From positions 1 to 17,665 of the forward strand of contig JAOXRV010000345.1 in NCBI GenBank assembly GCA_025800435.1: a stretch of DNA of 17,665 nucleotides, written 5' to 3'. The stretch is from Cellvibrionaceae bacterium (lineage in GTDB: Bacteria > Pseudomonadota > Gammaproteobacteria > Pseudomonadales > Cellvibrionaceae). Numbering within the stretch: position 1 is the first letter of the stretch; the number at the start of each line of letters is the position of its first letter. The notes under the pieces are model-generated. The model made no database searches. It was not told the origin of the DNA and was given only the letters and a program-made list of their open reading frames with translations. Positions 14,575 through 17,665 of the stretch are shown one piece after another. The position numbers and the translations under genes were made by a program.

Positions 14575-15531
14575 ATGGGCCGCAAGCGTTTTAAAGGTCG
14601 TGCCCTCAATGGGGTGCTGGTGCTCAACAAAGATGGTGGCATGAGCTCTAATGATGCCCTGCAGCAGGCCAAGCGTCTGTTTTTTGCCGCCAAAGCTGGT
14701 CATACCGGCGCGCTGGATCCACTGGCCACTGGTGTATTGCCCATTTGCTTTGGCGAGGCGACTAAGTTTTCCCAGTATTTGTTGGATTCGGACAAGCGCT
14801 ACCGCAGCACCTTTTGCCTGGGCGTTAGTACCGAAACCGGCGATGCCGATGGCCAAGTGTGCGCCCGCACTTCGGCGCACGGGCTAGAGCAAGCCCAGGT
14901 GGAGACAGCGCTAGCGGCTTTTCGCGGCGATATAAAACAAGTGCCGTCGATGTACTCGGCGCTCAAACACAATGGCCAGCCTTTATATAAGTTGGCCCGC
15001 CAGGGCATTGAGGTAGAGCGCCCGGCCCGGGCTGTGAGCGTATACGAACTCAGCCTGCTAGGGTTTCGATCGGCGGCTGAGCTGGGCCAGGATTATGCTG
15101 AGGTCGATGTCGAAGTATTCTGCTCCAAGGGCACCTATATTCGCAGTATCGCTGAGGATTTGGGGGTGTCGCTGGGCTTGGGGGGGCACGTCAGCCGCCT
15201 GCATCGGGTGGCGGCGGGGCCCTTCCACGAAGACCAGGCCGTCGGTTTGGAGGCTCTGCGCAGCGAACGCGGTGAAGGCCTGGCCGAGAGCCTAGATCAC
15301 CACTTGCTCAGCATGGACACGCCGGTGGCCCAGTTTGCTGCCCTGACCCTGCCCGAGAGCTCGGCCTATTATTTTCGCCAGGGCAACCCGGTGATGGATG
15401 CCCAGGTCTATCGCCTGGGGGAGGAAGGTGATATGGTGCGTGTCTTCGATCAGGCTGGTGAGTTTTTAGGCGTTGGCAGCCTCACCGACGAGGGCCAAGT
15501 GGCGCCTAAGCGCTTGGTAGTGGCGCAATAA
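14575..15531 (+). CDS. truB: tRNA pseudouridine-55 synthase TruB
   Basis: A 318-aa enzyme that converts U55 of the T-loop in tRNAs to pseudouridine. The catalytic motif GHTGALDPLATG contains Asp48 as nucleophile. Further family motifs are KRYRSTFCLGVSTETGDADG, QVPSMYSALKHNGQPLYKLA and CSKGTYIRSIAEDLG. The C-terminal part (about 250-318) corresponds to the PUA-like domain. The start lies 7 nt after the rbfA stop, preceded by a weak GAG. The size agrees with E. coli TruB. Confidence 0.97.
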   Translation: MGRKRFKGRALNGVLVLNKDGGMSSNDALQQAKRLFFAAKAGHTGALDPLATGVLPICFGEATKFSQYLLDSDKRYRSTFCLGVSTETGDADGQVCARTSAHGLEQAQVETALAAFRGDIKQVPSMYSALKHNGQPLYKLARQGIEVERPARAVSVYELSLLGFRSAAELGQDYAEVDVEVFCSKGTYIRSIAEDLGVSLGLGGHVSRLHRVAAGPFHEDQAVGLEALRSERGEGLAESLDHHLLSMDTPVAQFAALTLPESSAYYFRQGNPVMDAQVYRLGEEGDMVRVFDQAGEFLGVGSLTDEGQVAPKRLVVAQ

Positions 15532-15618
15532 GTAGTGACGCAATAGATAGCGAATAGATAGCGGCGCACAACGCCCAATAATCTAATTGCCGACAGTAGA
15601 GGCCCGCTGGGCTAAGCT

Positions 15619-15800
15619 GTCAGGGCAAGCGGCTGTTGTTTCCGCCCTGACGGAAGTGACTGCGATATAGAATTTACCCTTCGGGGTAAATGGTGTCGTC
15701 CCTAAGAAGACGGTGCCAGCTGTGCCCGCAAGGGCTTAGCCCCGCTGTAAATATGCACGGCGAGGCCGAATTGAACTGCATATTAAACGAGGATATGACT
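15619..15800 (+). promoter_or_regulatory. Structured rpsO leader, candidate S15 autoregulation site
   Basis: Four helices can be read before rpsO: GTCAGGGC/GCCCTGAC (15619-15626, 15644-15651); ATTTACCC/GGGTAAAT closed by a TTCG tetraloop (15672-15691); GCCC/GGGC with a GCAA tetraloop (15724-15735); and AATATGCA/TGCATATT (15750-15757, 15777-15784). The last ends just before the ACGAGGA Shine-Dalgarno. No T-run follows, so these are not terminators. S15 represses its own mRNA through leader structure in E. coli, although the folds differ between lineages; a like role here is inference. The promoter is not clear; TATAGA at 15666 lacks a good -35. Confidence 0.55.
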
Positions 15801-16070
15801 ATGGCACTAAGTGCTCAAGAAAAGGCTGAGATTGTAAAAGAACACGCTCGTGGTGAAGGTGACACCGGTTCTCCGGAGGTTCAAGTAGCTTTGTTGACCC
15901 ACAACATCAACAAACTGCAGGGCCACTTCTCCGACCACAAGCAGGATCATCACTCTCGCCGCGGTCTGATCCGCATGGTAAACCAGCGTCGCAAGCTGCT
16001 GGACTACCTCAAGGGTAAAGATTTGAATCGCTACGCTGAGCTGATCAAGAAGTTGGGCCTGCGTCGTTAA
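15801..16070 (+). CDS. rpsO: 30S ribosomal protein S15
   Basis: An 89-aa primary 16S rRNA-binding protein of the 30S platform. It is the same length as E. coli S15. Typical segments are GDTGSPEVQVALLTHNINKL, DHHSRRGLIRMVNQRRKLLDYL and the C-terminal AELIKKLGLRR. The ATG at 15801 is chosen because it begins MALSAQEKAEI and follows an AGGA at a suitable distance. An ATG at 15795 and a longer in-frame opening to 15690 would add residues foreign to the family. It is followed by pnp, as usual. Confidence 0.98.
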   Translation: MALSAQEKAEIVKEHARGEGDTGSPEVQVALLTHNINKLQGHFSDHKQDHHSRRGLIRMVNQRRKLLDYLKGKDLNRYAELIKKLGLRR

Positions 16071-16402
16071 TTCTTTATACCTGCCGCCAGTCACTAATCA
16101 TTGCTGATTATTGGCTGGCGCTTCGGCTACTGCCGAGACTGGGCACGCTTTACGGCGTGCTTTGTTCGTTGTTTAGGACAAGAGATTACCAGCACCGACT
16201 GCAATTTTAGTTTGTGCGAGAGCCTTGGGGCGGGTAGTCGGTGCTGTGGGCTTGGCCGTTAGGCTGAGCCAACAACCGGCTGCTCGCCCCGGGCTCGGTA
16301 TCGAAGCTTCGAAGCTGGAGCGCGATATCACTGTAAACCCCCGACGGCAATGGGGCCGTAGGGTTCGAATAGAATGAAAACTGAAAACAAGAAGGAAACG
16401 TC
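16071..16402 (+). promoter_or_regulatory. rpsO-pnp intergenic region with hairpins (pnp leader)
   Basis: This 332-nt gap has no gene but much secondary structure. CGCCAG/CTGGCG (16085-16090, 16115-16120) encloses TAATCA/TGATTA to give a long, nearly continuous hairpin. The terminator-like stem at 16143-16160 comes next. An 11-bp perfect stem (CAGCACCGACT at 16190-16200 with 16236-16246) follows, and a bulged hairpin (AACCC/GGGTT enclosing ACGGC/GCCGT, 16336-16365) ends 26 nt before the pnp Shine-Dalgarno. In E. coli the pnp leader is cut by RNase III and PNPase then represses itself; the long stems here fit that scheme, by inference. Confidence 0.55.
16143..16166 (+). terminator. Terminator-like hairpin after rpsO
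   Basis: GCACGC and GCGTGC form a 6-bp G+C-rich stem with a 6-nt loop and are followed by TTTGTT. The place matches the partial terminator after rpsO in E. coli, which lets part of the transcripts continue into pnp. Confidence 0.5.
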
Positions 16403-17665
16403 GTGAATCCAGTAATCAAGACATTCCAGTATGGCAACGAGACCGTTACCATCGAAACCGGGCGCATCGCCCGTCAAGCCACCGGTGCTGCTTTGGTCAC
16501 CATTGGCGAAACCTCGGTACTGACCACCGTGGTTGGCGCCAAAAACGTACGCGAAGGCCAGGACTTTTTCCCCCTGTCTGTACACTACCAAGAGAAAGCC
16601 TATGCCGCCGGTAAAATTCCCGGCGGTTTTTTTAAGCGCGAAGGTCGCCCTTCCGAAAAAGAAACCCTGACCTCGCGTCTGATCGATCGCCCTATCCGCC
16701 CACTGTTCCCCAATGGCTATATGGCCGAGGTACAGGTGGTGTGTACGGTAATGTCGACCGATAAGAAAACCGATCCCGATATCGCCGCCATGATCGGCAC
16801 CTCCGCCGCCCTGGCCATCTCTGGCATCCCCTTTAACGGCCCCATCGGTGCCGCCCGAGTGGGTTACACCCAGGCCGACGGCTACCTGTTAAACCCCGAT
16901 TACGCCACCCTGGCTGGCTCTGAGCTGGATATGGTTGTCGCCGGCACTCAGGACGCCGTGCTGATGGTTGAATCCGAGGCTGCCGAGCTGCCCGAAGATA
17001 TTATGCTGGGTGCGGTTCTCTACGCCCACCAAGAGCTGCAAGCTATCGTTCAGGCCGTCAACGAACTGGCCGGCGAAGCGGGTAAAGAAGCCTGGACCTG
17101 GGAAGCCCCGGCCAGCAACGAAGCCCTGGCCGCCGCGGTTGCCGAGCAGTTTGGCGAAGGTATCGGCAATGCCTACCGCATCACCGATAAAATGGAGCGC
17201 TACAATGCCCTGGGCGCCTTGCGCGACCAAGCCGCCGAGGCCCTAGCCGACGACGAAGCCGGCATCAGTGCCGACGAAGTTCGCTCCGTCTTTAGCAAGC
17301 TGGAGAAGCGCACCGTGCGCCAGCGCGTAGTTGCCGGTGAACCCCGTATCGACGGTCGCGACAATAAAACCGTTCGCGCCATTGAGGTGGAAGTGGGCGT
17401 ACTGCCTAAGGCCCACGGCTCGGCGCTGTTTACCCGCGGCGAGACCCAAGCGATTGTGGTGTCTACCTTGGGTTCTGCCCGCGACGCCCAGATCATCGAT
17501 GCGCTAGAAGGTGAGCGCCGCGATAATTTTATGCTGCACTACAACTTCCCACCCTACTCAGTCGGTGAGTGCGGGCGTATGGGTGGCACCGGCCGCCGTG
17601 AAATCGGTCACGGCCGCCTGGCCCGTCGCGGTGTCGCTGCGGTACTGCCCACCGAAGAGGCCTTC
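16403..17665 (+). CDS. pnp: Polyribonucleotide nucleotidyltransferase (PNPase), 5' part
   Basis: A 3'-5' phosphorolytic exoribonuclease, core enzyme of RNA turnover and usually part of the degradosome. The first 421 codons are visible and the gene runs off the window in an open frame. The start is a GTG at 16403, after GAAGGA; the product begins (M)NPVIKTFQYGNETVTIETGR, as in pseudomonad PNPases. The first RNase PH domain includes FFKREGRPSEKETLTSRLID and RPIRPLFP. An all-helical linker follows, and the second RNase PH domain begins near residue 315 (RIDGRD) with LFTRGETQAIVVSTLG and HYNFPPYSVGECGRMGG. The KH and S1 RNA-binding domains lie outside the window. The long structured leader suggests post-transcriptional self-control. 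Confidence 0.96.
   Translation, partial: MNPVIKTFQYGNETVTIETGRIARQATGAALVTIGETSVLTTVVGAKNVREGQDFFPLSVHYQEKAYAAGKIPGGFFKREGRPSEKETLTSRLIDRPIRPLFPNGYMAEVQVVCTVMSTDKKTDPDIAAMIGTSAALAISGIPFNGPIGAARVGYTQADGYLLNPDYATLAGSELDMVVAGTQDAVLMVESEAAELPEDIMLGAVLYAHQELQAIVQAVNELAGEAGKEAWTWEAPASNEALAAAVAEQFGEGIGNAYRITDKMERYNALGALRDQAAEALADDEAGISADEVRSVFSKLEKRTVRQRVVAGEPRIDGRDNKTVRAIEVEVGVLPKAHGSALFTRGETQAIVVSTLGSARDAQIIDALEGERRDNFMLHYNFPPYSVGECGRMGGTGRREIGHGRLARRGVAAVLPTEEAF

Noticed and set aside
13443..14693. Long open frame (416 codons) antisense to infB, rbfA and truB
   Set aside because: It is opposite three conserved genes with clear family motifs, and its product shows no recognisable domain; it is a by-product of the codon bias.
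15690..15800. In-frame upstream extension of rpsO by 37 codons
   Set aside because: The added residues do not belong to S15, the start at 15801 gives the exact family length with a good Shine-Dalgarno, and the extension covers leader RNA hairpins.

Overview
The window looks like a chromosome segment of a marine-type gammaproteobacterium, probably Cellvibrionaceae or a close relative. Two things suggest this: the canonical gammaproteobacterial tRNA-fMet / rimP-nusA-infB-rbfA-truB-rpsO-pnp order on the right, and secreted enzymes with long serine-rich linkers on the left, a habit known from Saccharophagus, Teredinibacter and Cellvibrio. The family assignment is inference; no marker here fixes the species.

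Layout. (1) 1-417: no gene seen. It holds a long imperfect inverted repeat (66-163) framed by two copies of a 28-bp direct repeat. (2) 418-4224, plus strand: a tight three-gene operon. It encodes a secreted Sel1-repeat/coiled-coil/caspase-like protease, a lipoprotein alpha/beta hydrolase and a membrane-anchored Ser/Thr kinase. It ends at a hairpin shared with the convergent operon. (3) 8903-4263, minus strand: a family of three exported matrixin-like metalloproteases plus one small exported partner. Two paralogs keep the full HExxHxxGxxH zinc site. The third has lost all three histidines and the catalytic glutamate but keeps the rest of the fold, so it is a predicted pseudoprotease. It is translationally coupled (TAATG) to the small partner gene. 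(4) 8904-9227: divergent control region, with a near-consensus sigma70 promoter and an 18-bp palindrome ahead of initiator tRNA-Met. (5) 9228-17665, plus strand: tRNA-fMet, two terminator-like hairpins, then rimP, nusA, infB, rbfA, truB, rpsO and the first 421 codons of pnp. Structured leaders precede rpsO and pnp.

How the genes work together. The right half is the translation/transcription housekeeping operon: ribosome maturation (RimP, RbfA), termination/antitermination (NusA), initiation (tRNA-fMet, IF2), tRNA modification (TruB), S15 and RNA turnover (PNPase). The left half appears accessory and is mainly about the cell envelope and secretion. The most promising undescribed candidates are the caspase-like/hydrolase/kinase operon and the metalloprotease set with its built-in pseudoprotease. 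Function beyond the domain level is inference for both.
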